From Bombilactobacillus folatiphilus (lineage in GTDB: Bacteria; Bacillota; Bacilli; Lactobacillales; Lactobacillaceae): 64,000 bases of DNA. The notes below the pieces were generated by a model. That model saw only the letters and a program-made list of their open reading frames with translations. It was not told the origin of the DNA and ran no database searches. Positions 13,838-23,324 of this stretch are shown here, in pieces. The stretch's first letter is position 1. The number at the start of each line of letters is the position of its first letter. The position numbers were made by a program, and so were the translations under genes. The stretch is taken from NCBI RefSeq assembly GCF_023380265.1, contig NZ_CP093366.1, positions 806,001 through 870,000 on the forward strand, given 5' to 3'.

Positions 13838-16800
13838 TCAATTTAATGAATCGACCACCGACCAAGTCGCCGTAGCTTGATAGTTACCAGGTATAATCTC
13901 GGCAGATTGATTCGAAATATCTAGCATCGGACCACTCGTTTGCTGACTATCTTGCCACCAACCATTCGAAATATTGGTAATACATTCAGAACCCGTCTGT
14001 ACATTATTAGCATCCGTTTCATTAAATTGACTAATCAGAATCGGACTGGCGCCAATTAAGCCCACAGGCTGATAATTCATAATTCCATCAATACTTTGAT
14101 TTTGCTTATCACTTGAAAAAGGTGTGATCGCTAACGATAGCTGCCAACAAGGAGCTCCCGTGGTATCTGTCACAATTAACTTTTCGGCGGAATCTTTCTG
14201 CAAGTGATATTGCTTTTTAACCAAAGGCACCCCCTTACCAAAATCAAGACTCGGCGCATTAACTGTGACCGCACCCTCAACGTCATAAAGGACATCTAAA
14301 TCTTTAGGATTATTTTTAGAAATGCCAGCTGAGGTCGTAGCATCAATTTTAGGGAATGAATTAGCAGTGCTGAGTTGATAACGAGTGTTCCTATGACTAA
14401 TAAAAGGAGGGATTAAATCGTCAGAACCGTCAGTTTTGATAACATCACCCGCAGTTCCGAAAATAACAGGTTGAGCACTTTTAATGACAACACCGTTTGA
14501 ATTCTTATAATGCAATCTAGCGTAAAGATTCTCTTTGGTCGTAATCGTCATCGGCTGTGAAATCTTCCCCGGGCTAACAGCTTCGCCTTGGGCATCTTTG
14601 GTCACAGCATAAAAGACTAACCGATGGCCACCAGACTTAGGTTGAGCTACTTGGCATAAATCAGTTTGATCGGTGATCGAATAACTACCAGGGTTCAAAT
14701 CAGACGCAGGAAGCTTATGAAAATTGGCATTATTCACGATATCTTTAGCATCCGTAATAGCGGTTACAGGATCAATACCATAGTAAACATCAAATTTGGT
14801 GCTATCGGTATCGGTAATCCCGAGTCTCACAGTTAAACTAGGCAACTCAGCAACCGCTGAATCATAACAATAAGTTAATGCGGAAGTTGTTGTCCCAGTT
14901 TGATTCGTACTTGCATCTGTAACCGATACATTGGATAATGTTGGCTTCACATCCTGCAACTCATTTTGCCAAACATAAGTAAACGGTGCGTGTGGCGAAC
15001 TTAAAGATGATACAAGTGATTGATTATTATCATAGACAGGACCCGTAGGCTTATGGTCACTGCCATTGCCGACATCTTGCCATGCAGCAGCAGTGACAAG
15101 ATAGGTTTTGTCATTATCAATAAAAGTATTACCTATTGTAGGCATAGCTAAAGAAGGTGATACATTGGATGGAATTATAAATTGCGAACCAAATTGAATC
15201 CCCCAAAGACTAGGACAAAAATCAAACATATCAGACATATTAGTCACTTTACTAGTATCGAAATTATTCAAATCCAATTTAGTTAATCTAGTGCAACTAT
15301 CAAACATATCAGACATATTCGTAACTTTACTGGTATCAAAATTACTCAAATCCAATTTAGTTAAACCACTGCAAGCTGTAAACATACTAGACATATTAGT
15401 CACTTTACTAGTATCAAAATTATTCAAATCCAATTTAGTTAAACCATAACACATAGAAAACATACCAGACATATAGTTCACTTTACCAGTATCAAAATTG
15501 CCGACGTCTAACTTGGGCAATTTGCTACAATCCTGAAACATATAAGACATATTAGTCACTTTACTAGTATCAAAATTACTCAAATCTAAACTAGTTAAGT
15601 GACTACAAATACTAAACATATAAGACATATTAGTCACTTTACTGGTATCAAAACCACTTACATCCAAATGAGTTACGTTGTTGCAACTACTAAACATACC
15701 AGACATATTAGTTACATTACTAGTATCAAAACCATTTACATCCAGATCAGTATTGCGGCAACCATCAAACATATTAGACATATTCGTAACTTTACTGGTA
15801 TCAAAACCACTTACATCCAAATGAGTTACGTTGTTGCAACTACTAAACATACCAGACATATTAGTTACATTACTAGTATCAAAATTACTTACATCCAAAT
15901 GAGTTACGTTGTTGCAACTACTAAACATACCAGACATACTAGTTACATTACTAGTATCAAAACCACTTACATCCAAATGAGTTACGTTGTTGCAACTACT
16001 AAACATACCAGACATACTAGTTACATTACTAGTATCAAAATTACTTACATCCAGATCAGTATTGCGGCAATTACTAAACATATTAGACATATTCGTAACT
16101 TTACTGGTATCAAAACCACTTACATCCAAATGAGTTACGTTGTTGCAACTACTAAACATACCAGACATATTAGTTACATTACTAGTATCAAAATTACTTA
16201 CATCCAAATGAGTTACGTTGTTGCAACTACTAAACATACCAGACATATTAGTTACATTACTAGTATCAAAATTACTTACATCCAATTTGATTAGCCCCCG
16301 ACAGTCATAAAACATATAAGACGTATCAACAGTCTGATTTGTTATGAAATTAGACAGATTGGTAAATGATACAAGGTTTGACATTTCCTGAAACAAATAT
16401 TGACTATTAACTGGTGCAGTGACTGGACCCGCAAAATCAATTTGTTTAATATTCGTTCTATAAGCATAAAAGCCAGAATGATCACTGTCCCAACCAATAC
16501 CTCTATCATTACTCTGATTTAAAGTGCCGCTATTAATCGTTAAATTACCAGCTGCATCTAAAGTCCATGCACAAGTTCCATCAGTTCCGCTCACACCCGT
16601 AGCTGGAATGTCGGCAGACACTTTCGTACTAATCAATTGGTGCTGGTCAGGCTGATCTGTTGCTTCCTGATCTTGGATTGTATTCTCAGATAATTGTTGT
16701 AATTTTTGTAAAAAATTAACCACATCTTTATTTTTGGTATTAATCATGACAGTTGGTTGAACATTAGCAGCTTGGGATAAAATGAATCTTTTAAATAAGA

Positions 16801-16855
16801 AAACGCTACCGACAAAAATTAAAAGTAAAACGACTTTCACAACTTTTTTAAACAT
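13838..16855 (-). CDS. BspA-type (DUF285) repeat surface protein with C-terminal WxL-like domain (1,005 aa)
   Basis: A basic N-terminus and one hydrophobic helix (about residues 5-25) give secretion or membrane anchoring. A BspA-style lead-in (GTCAWTLDAAGNLTINSGTL) is followed by about fifteen repeats built on LDxSxFDTSxVTNMSxMFxxC (roughly residues 165-555), then beta-rich linker domains. The C-terminus (CWQLSLAITPF ... GNYQATATWSVVD) resembles a WxL domain, which attaches proteins non-covalently to peptidoglycan. No LPXTG is present. Such proteins act in adhesion or binding of other WxL proteins. The first eight or so repeats are nearly identical at DNA level, so repeat number probably varies between strains. 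Confidence 0.85.
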   Translation of the reverse strand: MFKKVVKVVLLLIFVGSVFLFKRFILSQAANVQPTVMINTKNKDVVNFLQKLQQLSENTIQDQEATDQPDQHQLISTKVSADIPATGVSGTDGTCAWTLDAAGNLTINSGTLNQSNDRGIGWDSDHSGFYAYRTNIKQIDFAGPVTAPVNSQYLFQEMSNLVSFTNLSNFITNQTVDTSYMFYDCRGLIKLDVSNFDTSNVTNMSGMFSSCNNVTHLDVSNFDTSNVTNMSGMFSSCNNVTHLDVSGFDTSKVTNMSNMFSNCRNTDLDVSNFDTSNVTSMSGMFSSCNNVTHLDVSGFDTSNVTSMSGMFSSCNNVTHLDVSNFDTSNVTNMSGMFSSCNNVTHLDVSGFDTSKVTNMSNMFDGCRNTDLDVNGFDTSNVTNMSGMFSSCNNVTHLDVSGFDTSKVTNMSYMFSICSHLTSLDLSNFDTSKVTNMSYMFQDCSKLPKLDVGNFDTGKVNYMSGMFSMCYGLTKLDLNNFDTSKVTNMSSMFTACSGLTKLDLSNFDTSKVTNMSDMFDSCTRLTKLDLNNFDTSKVTNMSDMFDFCPSLWGIQFGSQFIIPSNVSPSLAMPTIGNTFIDNDKTYLVTAAAWQDVGNGSDHKPTGPVYDNNQSLVSSLSSPHAPFTYVWQNELQDVKPTLSNVSVTDASTNQTGTTTSALTYCYDSAVAELPSLTVRLGITDTDSTKFDVYYGIDPVTAITDAKDIVNNANFHKLPASDLNPGSYSITDQTDLCQVAQPKSGGHRLVFYAVTKDAQGEAVSPGKISQPMTITTKENLYARLHYKNSNGVVIKSAQPVIFGTAGDVIKTDGSDDLIPPFISHRNTRYQLSTANSFPKIDATTSAGISKNNPKDLDVLYDVEGAVTVNAPSLDFGKGVPLVKKQYHLQKDSAEKLIVTDTTGAPCWQLSLAITPFSSDKQNQSIDGIMNYQPVGLIGASPILISQFNETDANNVQTGSECITNISNGWWQDSQQTSGPMLDISNQSAEIIPGNYQATATWSVVDSLN
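15200..16290 (-). repeat. Tandem 78-bp (26-codon) BspA repeats
   Basis: Fourteen consecutive units start with LDVS/LDLS. Those at the 5' end of the gene (about 15,630-16,290) are nearly identical, differing by a few codons (NM/SM, NV/KV). Two units lose one codon (CRNTD). Units toward the 3' end are diverged. This gradient indicates recent expansion at the 5' side by slippage or unequal crossing-over. Confidence 0.9.
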
Positions 16856-17109
16856 CAGGCTCTTGTCCTCTCACTAATGTTAACCAAAGACGCCATCACG
16901 ATTACAGATTTTCAATAAACAAAACTTATCATTTTAACATATTAATTATCCTTTTAGCTAATAATATGTTTGCGAAATCATCTTCATCTTAAACCCTCAG
17001 CTGAAAGTTTGCAATTAACTTAATAATTTATCTTCAATTTAATTAATTTCCAGATTATATATAAGCAATAACAATCTCCGTATAAGTATGATGTGGAACA
17101 ATTGTAACC
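16856..17109. other. Intergenic stretch before the BspA/WxL gene
   Basis: AT-rich, no ORF with a start site. It must contain the promoter of the surface-protein gene, but I see no convincing -35/-10 pair. Confidence 0.4.
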
Positions 17110-17138
17110 AAAAAAAGAGCCGATTTTCATCAGCTCTC
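17110..17138 (-). terminator. Terminator of the DHA2 exporter
   Basis: On the minus strand AGAGC pairs with GCTCT around a 12-base loop and is followed by at least six T. Confidence 0.7.
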
Positions 17139-17160
17139 TGGGAAGTGTTAATTTAAATAC

Positions 17161-18957
17161 TTAAGCTACTTTTTTCTTTTGATAATCCGTTAACAACGCA
17201 ATTGGCGAACACAGCAAGACAATGATCGCGGCAAGTAAATAAGTTTTACTAAATGCAGCCGTTAGTTTTTTATTTTTTTGTTTCTTAATGTCCCTTAACG
17301 TGGTTCTGATTTCGTTCTTTTGTGCCAACAACTTAATACCGGTCAACATCTTCTGTTGTCCCTTCACTAAACCACCAGTCGCCGTCAACAAAGGATTATT
17401 GCTATCTTTCACCAATTTAGTGAGACCAGTATTGAGCGTTCTGGTGCCATCAGTCATCATTTTTTGTTTTTGATAAATGATTCCTAAAGAACTCTTTTTA
17501 GCAGGTTCAGGTAAATTATTAGTTTGCTGAGCTACCCGTTTGATTTTTTTCTGTAAACCAGAAGTTTTCGTTTTAATATTTTTACCCTTGGAATTCGTTT
17601 TAAAAAGACGTTTAACTTCTTTTTCTGCCACATTCTGAACCTGTGGCGCCAAACGATGGGTTTGAATCGTTTGAACTGCATCACTTCTAATTTCATTTTT
17701 CGCATTTAAAACATTGTTGTTTAAAACTGTCACCAATAACGCCATGCCTAGACACGTACCAATTTGACGCATCGAATTAACGATTCCCGAACCAATCCCC
17801 GTTTTTTCTTTAGGCAAATATTGGACCGAAGCAACAAGTGAAACCGATGAAAAACCAAAGCCAAAACCATTAATAATCAGAAAAACAACAATAATAATGG
17901 TTGGGGTATTCATTTTGATTAATGATAGCAAGCCTAAACTACCCGCAATCAATAATAGTCCGATTCCTGTGACCCATTTGGCACCCATTGCATCAAAAAT
18001 TTTCGTTCCCAAAGGCATCGCTACAACCACCGTCAACGATACCGGAATAATAATCAACGCGGCATGCAGTGCGCTGTAATTGAGTAAATCTTGTAAAAAA
18101 TAATTAATAATTAACATAGGGCAGACTAATGAAAAGCCTGTCACAAAATAAACTAAGCTGGATGCTGTAAAAGTCTTTTCCTTGATTAGATCTAGTTCAA
18201 TTAACGGTTCCGCAACGCGTTTTTCAATTAGGTAAAAGACCAATAGCGCTAAAACGCCAATTACTAAACTAGTCACAATAATCACTGAATGCCAACCTAA
18301 TTGTCGACCTTCCAGCAAGCCGAAGACAATTCCGCCTAGTGAAACAGACAGTGCCAGCATACCAAACCAATCAATTTTGCCAGATAGTGTGTTGTCATAT
18401 GATTCTTGAATGAAAAAGACCACAATTAATAGGGCAAGAATGGATAATGGTAAATTAATCCCAAACACACCGCGCCAGGAACCATATTGTAAAATAACGC
18501 CACCAATCGGTGGTCCACCAGCAGCCGCCAACGCTGTAATGGCACCAACGACACTCGAAATTTTAGACGTATTTTCTTTCCCAAAAATTTCAATCCCCAT
18601 AGGCAACACAATTGGTGTGATAATCGCCCCGCCAATGCCTTGGAAAAATCTAAAAACAATTAAAGCCAATAATGAGGGTGCAAACATACAAGCCGCTGAA
18701 AAGCCACCAAAGAGCACCAAGCCAATGAGCATTAACTTTTTGCGACCGTAACGATCCGCTAATTTAGAACCTGTGATCATAAACACAGCCAACGCTAAAG
18801 TATAAATGGTGGTCACCCAACTCGTATCATTCAGACTGGCATGAAATTGATCCATAATACTAGGCAAAGCAATATTAATAATTGTACTATCCAACGTTCC
18901 CATGAACATTGCAATTGTTAAACCAACAAAACTAATTAATTTTTTGGTATTGGACAT
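17161..18957 (-). CDS. DHA2 (EmrB/QacA-like) 14-helix MFS multidrug exporter (598 aa)
   Basis: The start TIAMFMGTLDSTIINIALPSIM is the helix-1 motif of EmrB/QacA exporters, followed by DRYGRKKLMLIG and the GIGGAIITPIVLPMGIEIF region. It is longer than the usual 450-500 residues because about 150 basic, coiled-coil-prone residues (from about 425 to 575) sit between the last two helices, probably outside the cell. It is encoded downstream of a TetR gene on the same strand with about 200 bp between them, so it may have its own regulated promoter. It probably exports hydrophobic or cationic compounds. Confidence 0.85.
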   Translation of the reverse strand: MSNTKKLISFVGLTIAMFMGTLDSTIINIALPSIMDQFHASLNDTSWVTTIYTLALAVFMITGSKLADRYGRKKLMLIGLVLFGGFSAACMFAPSLLALIVFRFFQGIGGAIITPIVLPMGIEIFGKENTSKISSVVGAITALAAAGGPPIGGVILQYGSWRGVFGINLPLSILALLIVVFFIQESYDNTLSGKIDWFGMLALSVSLGGIVFGLLEGRQLGWHSVIIVTSLVIGVLALLVFYLIEKRVAEPLIELDLIKEKTFTASSLVYFVTGFSLVCPMLIINYFLQDLLNYSALHAALIIIPVSLTVVVAMPLGTKIFDAMGAKWVTGIGLLLIAGSLGLLSLIKMNTPTIIIVVFLIINGFGFGFSSVSLVASVQYLPKEKTGIGSGIVNSMRQIGTCLGMALLVTVLNNNVLNAKNEIRSDAVQTIQTHRLAPQVQNVAEKEVKRLFKTNSKGKNIKTKTSGLQKKIKRVAQQTNNLPEPAKKSSLGIIYQKQKMMTDGTRTLNTGLTKLVKDSNNPLLTATGGLVKGQQKMLTGIKLLAQKNEIRTTLRDIKKQKNKKLTAAFSKTYLLAAIIVLLCSPIALLTDYQKKKVA

Positions 18958-19159
18958 CTCAACTTTCCTTCAATCCATAATTTTTTAAAATGATTTTTAA
19001 TATTAATTTTTCTAATTAACTCTCTTTTTCCGAGCACACCAAGCAATGATAAAAATACTCCAATATATAAGCTCACTGTTACCAATACTTTCAGTTAGAG
19101 CGCATTTTCCTGTTTGATACGGTTTACTTAAGTTTTACCTTCTAACATATTGGTCATGC

Positions 19160-19744
19160 TTATGACTCTTTCCCAAAGCAAATCTTGTAGATCGTCATAA
19201 CTAACTCATCAATATAAGCTTCTTGTTGTGCAGCAGAGTCAAATTTAAAGAATGCGGGGCCCGAATTTTCAATTAGATTCATGACCAGCATTGCTTTGAC
19301 TTTAGGTTTTTCTTTTATTAAAGGGTTAGTGATCATCAAAATATCCATAATCAGTTCAATGATTTGGTCATTGTAACGATTAATAGTGTCCCTAAACTGA
19401 TGATCCTGACGGGACAAGATGATGATGTCACCATTCAAAAAATTATTTTCCCATTGTTTATCAATGCCATTGATTAAGGCCTCTTTAAACTTAATTTCCG
19501 AACGAATATTATTGCCAGTCAGTTCCTGTTTCAATCTTTCTAAAGTTGCAACTGTATACTTAAAAAAACGATTCACAACTTCTTTAAACGCATCTTCTTT
19601 GGCCTTAAAGTAATTGTAAAACACCCCCACCGAAAGCCCCGCGGTCGTCGTAATTTCCTTCGTGGTGATCGCAAACAAACTATTGGTTTGAAGTAGCTTG
19701 TCGGTCGCTTCAATTAATTTTTGCTTATTATCTTGTTTAGCCAT
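19160..19744 (-). CDS. TetR/AcrR-family repressor (194 aa)
   Basis: N-terminal helix-turn-helix (ITTKEITTTAGLSVGVFYNYF) followed by a helical ligand domain. The frame extends to 19,777, but GGGAGGAA lies directly before the ATG at 19,744 (MAKQDNKQK), which is preferred. As the neighbour upstream of a DHA2 exporter it most likely represses that exporter and releases it on drug binding. Confidence 0.8.
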   Translation of the reverse strand: MAKQDNKQKLIEATDKLLQTNSLFAITTKEITTTAGLSVGVFYNYFKAKEDAFKEVVNRFFKYTVATLERLKQELTGNNIRSEIKFKEALINGIDKQWENNFLNGDIIILSRQDHQFRDTINRYNDQIIELIMDILMITNPLIKEKPKVKAMLVMNLIENSGPAFFKFDSAAQQEAYIDELVMTIYKICFGKES

Positions 19745-20032
19745 CTTTCCTCCCTCAAAGTAATTCTTGATGTCCATATATGAATATTAATTCATATTAA
19801 AACAAAAATCAACCATTTTATGAACTTGTTGTCATCATAGATGAGTAGCTATGGACATAACTGCAATCAAGTAGCAACATTAAAAACATTCAATTCTTTG
19901 CTTTAACAAGGAATTCAAGTCAAGTCTAAAGGAAAAGAGCTAATTAAAATCCATTTTTGCCAAGCCAGTTATGAATTATAATTCATTATTTGATAAGAAT
20001 AGCTTTCAAAGCAAAGGAATCTAGTTGTTCAC
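19745..20032. other. Intergenic stretch between tetR and the ABC exporter operon
   Basis: No ORF or RNA structure apart from an 8-10 bp ATGAATTATAATTCAT-like palindrome near 19,971-19,986 that could be an operator. It holds the tetR promoter on the minus strand. Confidence 0.4.
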
Positions 20033-20068
20033 TAAAATAACGACCAAGATACTGACATCTTGATCGTT
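20033..20068 (-). terminator. Terminator of the ABC exporter operon
   Basis: AACGA-CC-AAGAT and ATCTT-GA-TCGTT form a stem with one internal mismatch pair, followed on the minus strand by TTATTTT. Confidence 0.6.
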
Positions 20069-20112
20069 AATTTGAAACAGAACTATTCACAAACACTATT
20101 TTTATGATATAT

Positions 20113-21315
20113 TCACTGCTTTAAGAAATGTTTGAATGCATACTTAATGGGCTTACTGCCTTTATATAACGCCAATATTTGGTACAGTTGCGAAAAGACC
20201 CACGATAAAAGAATAATTGTACCGACAGCGAGGATAATGGCTGCCAAAATAATCCAGATCGGAACAGCTTCTGTGGAAACCCAGATCGGCAAGAAAAAAG
20301 ACGAAGTAAACGGTAAAACAGATAAGATTTTTGTGACGTAATTAATCGGCTTAGCCAACGTTAATGTCCATATGGTCGCCATATATAACACCATAACTAT
20401 TAATCCAACCGGCGTCGAAACTTTGGAGATATCCTCTTGTTTAGTGACACCAATGCCAGCAAAAGAAGATACTAACAAAAACAAAGCCACGCCAAAGAAA
20501 ATAAACACCCCATCTAATAAGATGATACTAGTCAAATTCCCATTGGTTAAATTCTGAATGAATTCAAAAATATGATTGATTGCCGTAAATTGATGTCGGA
20601 ATAAAACTAAAACGCCAACAAAAACCGCATATATAACCAAGTTAGTCACCAACAAGAGAACCATACCCAAGAATTTACCAAAGAAATATTGCGTAGCAGA
20701 AATACTGGACAGTATCATTTCCATCACCTTGTTGCCCTTTTCTGAACCGATTTCTTGTGCAAAGATTGACGAATAAACCAGTATAATCAGATAGATGATT
20801 ATACCTGTGACTAAGCCGACAAAGAACGTTTTATCACTCAATGAAGCTTGCTGACTTTCATATTGAACACTCGGTTTCTGATTGAGCATTTGTACTTGGT
20901 CTTGAGTTAAACCTGAACGCACAGAATTTATTTTTGCTTGAAGATTTTCAAAAATCTGCTTGATTTGTGCCACTTTATCAACACTAAGATTTGCGCCATA
21001 AATTTGGACTTTGAACCTATTTTGTTTGAGGGCTGCATCATCGATTTTAATGTAAGCTTTCGTATCACCTGCGTTCAATCTTCGCTTAGCTGCCTGCCAA
21101 GTTTGGTCCTTGACAGTGAACAAATCATCATTTCCATTCCTAATCGTCTTCGTTAACTGTTGCTGATTGCTAGCAATATCAATTTTTTTGGACCCGCCTC
21201 CCCAAATCAGAATGGCGATTATAACTAACAAAATCGGTAGAAAAATCATTAAGAGAAAACTTTTAGAAAAAAAGTGCTTTTTGAAAGTCTCAACGGTTAC
21301 CGTGATCATCTTCAT
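20113..21315 (-). CDS. ABC-2 type exporter permease (NatB/YhaP-like, 400 aa)
   Basis: One N-terminal helix, a large extracytoplasmic domain (about residues 45-180) and then five or six helices (beginning FFVGLVTGIIIYLIILVYSSI) match the ABC-2 permease type of NatB, which partners a NatA-like ATPase in Na+ or drug export. The start overlaps the 3' end of the ATPase gene by 26 bp, so the two are translationally coupled. A terminator follows. Confidence 0.8.
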   Translation of the reverse strand: MKMITVTVETFKKHFFSKSFLLMIFLPILLVIIAILIWGGGSKKIDIASNQQQLTKTIRNGNDDLFTVKDQTWQAAKRRLNAGDTKAYIKIDDAALKQNRFKVQIYGANLSVDKVAQIKQIFENLQAKINSVRSGLTQDQVQMLNQKPSVQYESQQASLSDKTFFVGLVTGIIIYLIILVYSSIFAQEIGSEKGNKVMEMILSSISATQYFFGKFLGMVLLLVTNLVIYAVFVGVLVLFRHQFTAINHIFEFIQNLTNGNLTSIILLDGVFIFFGVALFLLVSSFAGIGVTKQEDISKVSTPVGLIVMVLYMATIWTLTLAKPINYVTKILSVLPFTSSFFLPIWVSTEAVPIWIILAAIILAVGTIILLSWVFSQLYQILALYKGSKPIKYAFKHFLKQ

Positions 21316-22201
21316 TTACCTTCCGTGTAAATATTTCTGCTAATGTAGGATAATTTTGATTAAACACCGGCTTATACCCATCACCTTCGATTGATGAATA
21401 AACTTTCTTTCCTACCTGCGCGTCAGATAATTGTAAATCAAACATATGCGTCACGGGATCATGCTTTTTAACAGCGACTCCAGGAATTTGTGCAAAAAAA
21501 CTTGGCGGCCGTAAGGACCATAAGCTTAACTTAGTCCGTCCAAACATACTTTTGATTGTATGAATATCGTTATTTAAGACAACACTACCGTTTTTTAACA
21601 TCACGACTTTGTCACAAAGATATTCTACGTTATTCATGTTGTGGCTCGAAAAGATAATCATTTTCCCCTGCGCCTTCAGTGCCAAAATATTGCGCATAAA
21701 AATATCAGCATTTACGGGATCCAAACCACTGAACGGCTCATCTAGAATAATCAACTCAGGATTATGAATAAGAGCCGCGATCAATTGAACTTTTTGTTGA
21801 TTTCCTTTGGACAGCATTTTAATTTTCGTCGTGGGCGTCCCTTTAACCTCAAACAGTTCCAAAAAGGTGTGCATCCTTTCAAGAGCCACACGCTTTTTGA
21901 GACCATGAAGTCTGGCAAAATAGACCAGTTGATCTTGAATTGTATAATTAATAAATAAGCTGCGTTCCTCAGGTAAAAAACCAATTTCGTTATATAATGT
22001 TTGCGTTACTTTTTGATTTTGATAACAGATCTCACCTTGTGAAGCAGAAATAAAATGCATAATGATGCGTAAAATAGTGGATTTACCGGCACCATTTTGA
22101 CCAACAAGACCGGTTATTTCGCCATCATTAGCACAAAATGACACCTTTTTTAAAGCCTCGTTGTCAGCAAATGATTTGGACACATTCTTAATTTCAAGCA
22201 A
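21290..22201 (-). CDS. ABC transporter ATPase (NatA/YhaQ-like, 303 aa)
   Basis: Walker A GQNGAGKST (about residues 34-42), signature LSKGNQQK and Walker B LIILDEPFSGLDP are all intact. The C-terminal 80 residues resemble the DUF4162 extension of NatA/YhaQ-like subunits. It is the first gene of a two-gene exporter operon with the overlapping permease. The substrate is unknown; sodium or antimicrobial compounds are typical of the family. Confidence 0.85.
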   Translation of the reverse strand: MLEIKNVSKSFADNEALKKVSFCANDGEITGLVGQNGAGKSTILRIIMHFISASQGEICYQNQKVTQTLYNEIGFLPEERSLFINYTIQDQLVYFARLHGLKKRVALERMHTFLELFEVKGTPTTKIKMLSKGNQQKVQLIAALIHNPELIILDEPFSGLDPVNADIFMRNILALKAQGKMIIFSSHNMNNVEYLCDKVVMLKNGSVVLNNDIHTIKSMFGRTKLSLWSLRPPSFFAQIPGVAVKKHDPVTHMFDLQLSDAQVGKKVYSSIEGDGYKPVFNQNYPTLAEIFTRKVNEDDHGNR

Positions 22202-22570
22202 ATAAAATTTCCTTCCCCTCTTGCCTAGATGACTGCATTAAGTTTGTTTTAAAAGAACCGAGAATAATCAATACCAACTTTAAAACATCACCAACACTTT
22301 TTAAAGTGAATCAGGCAGACCTGTCGCTGCTTGCAAAGACGATTTACTAATTTTTGAATTTTTTCTTTAAAAAATAAAATTATGTGTCAAATTCAGAGCT
22401 CCTGATACAATATTTAAGTCACTATTATTTTAAAATACACGACACAAAATACTTTTCCTAAGAATCTACTCAAAAATCACACTATTATTATATAATATTT
22501 AAACCATTAAATGTGACAATTTTTAGTAAATTAATCTTTGCTTAGTTCAATTAACAAGGGGGCAGTTAAC
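22202..22570. other. Intergenic stretch upstream of the ABC operon
   Basis: AT-rich with no supported gene. It should contain the minus-strand promoter of the ABC operon and relic sequence of the broken glycosylase gene's promoter. Confidence 0.4.
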
Positions 22571-23119
22571 ATGAAATATCCTGCTACTTGCGCAAAGAAA
22601 TCCAACAACGCAGTCAAGGCTTACAACTAGAAGACCTGAACAAAGGTGCTGGACCTCAATATCCAACTTTAATGAATATCGGTGAAGCTCCCGGACGTGA
22701 CGAAATCAACACACACATTTCCTTCCATGGACGTTCGGGTCAAGAGTCGAGAGTCGTTGACAACTTTAAATTTAACCAGAGCGGACGTGTATATTACTAG
22801 TGTGGTGCGTAGTCGACCTTATCGTATCAAACAAGTTTTTGATCAAAAAGCACAACAACTAGTGACCAAATATTCTAATCGGAAACCGACACAACCAGAA
22901 ATTCTCGCTTACGCACCATTTTTGGATTATGAAGTCAATTGGGTCCAACCCAAAATAATTATTACGCTAGGAAAGACTGCTGCTCAGGATGGTTATTGTT
23001 GGTAAAAGCAAAAATATCAAGTTTTTTGTACTTATCACCCTGCTGCTGTTTTTTATAATCGAAAGTTGACGCAAACGATTCAGCAAGACTGGCAAGTTTT
23101 AAAGGAGAGGTTGAAATAA
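22571..23119 (+). pseudogene. Uracil-DNA glycosylase (family-4-like) pseudogene
   Basis: Three reading frames must be joined. The first part gives LMNIGEAPGRDE...SFHGRSGQE, the uracil-pocket motif of [4Fe-4S]/SaUDGb-like glycosylases. The second gives ADVYITSVVRSRPYR and PKIIITLGKTAAQ. The third gives CTYHPAAVFYNRKL, the C-terminal HPAA motif. The 5' end reads M-K-Y-P from the ATG and then shifts out of frame. At least three lesions exist, so the gene cannot make an active enzyme. Confidence 0.8.
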
Positions 23120-23324
23120 TGATTTTGCTGTTTTAAGTTAGTTTTTTATGCTAAAGATTTTTTGAATCAAAAAAGCAAAACTTATGGCAGATAAATAATC
23201 TTAATGTCTTTTTATATTCAATTGAACATAAAATCTAAATCAAGTGGTACTAACTGCAAATCAAATTTTGCAATATCAGAAATTAAATCTTTAAAAGTCA
23301 TTTTTTATTTTAAGATATAGATAA

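Noticed and set aside
13838..16290. CRISPR array
   Set aside because: The repeats are 78-bp coding units with continuous frame and no unique spacers.
15599..16294. 231-codon open frame antisense to the BspA repeats
   Set aside because: It exists because the 78-bp repeats keep a frame open on both strands; the product is a low-complexity repeat (IRHISY-type) without a ribosome-binding site.
23218..23301. 27-codon ORF on the minus strand downstream of the exporter pseudogene
   Set aside because: No ribosome-binding site and no family pattern; could be chance in AT-rich DNA.
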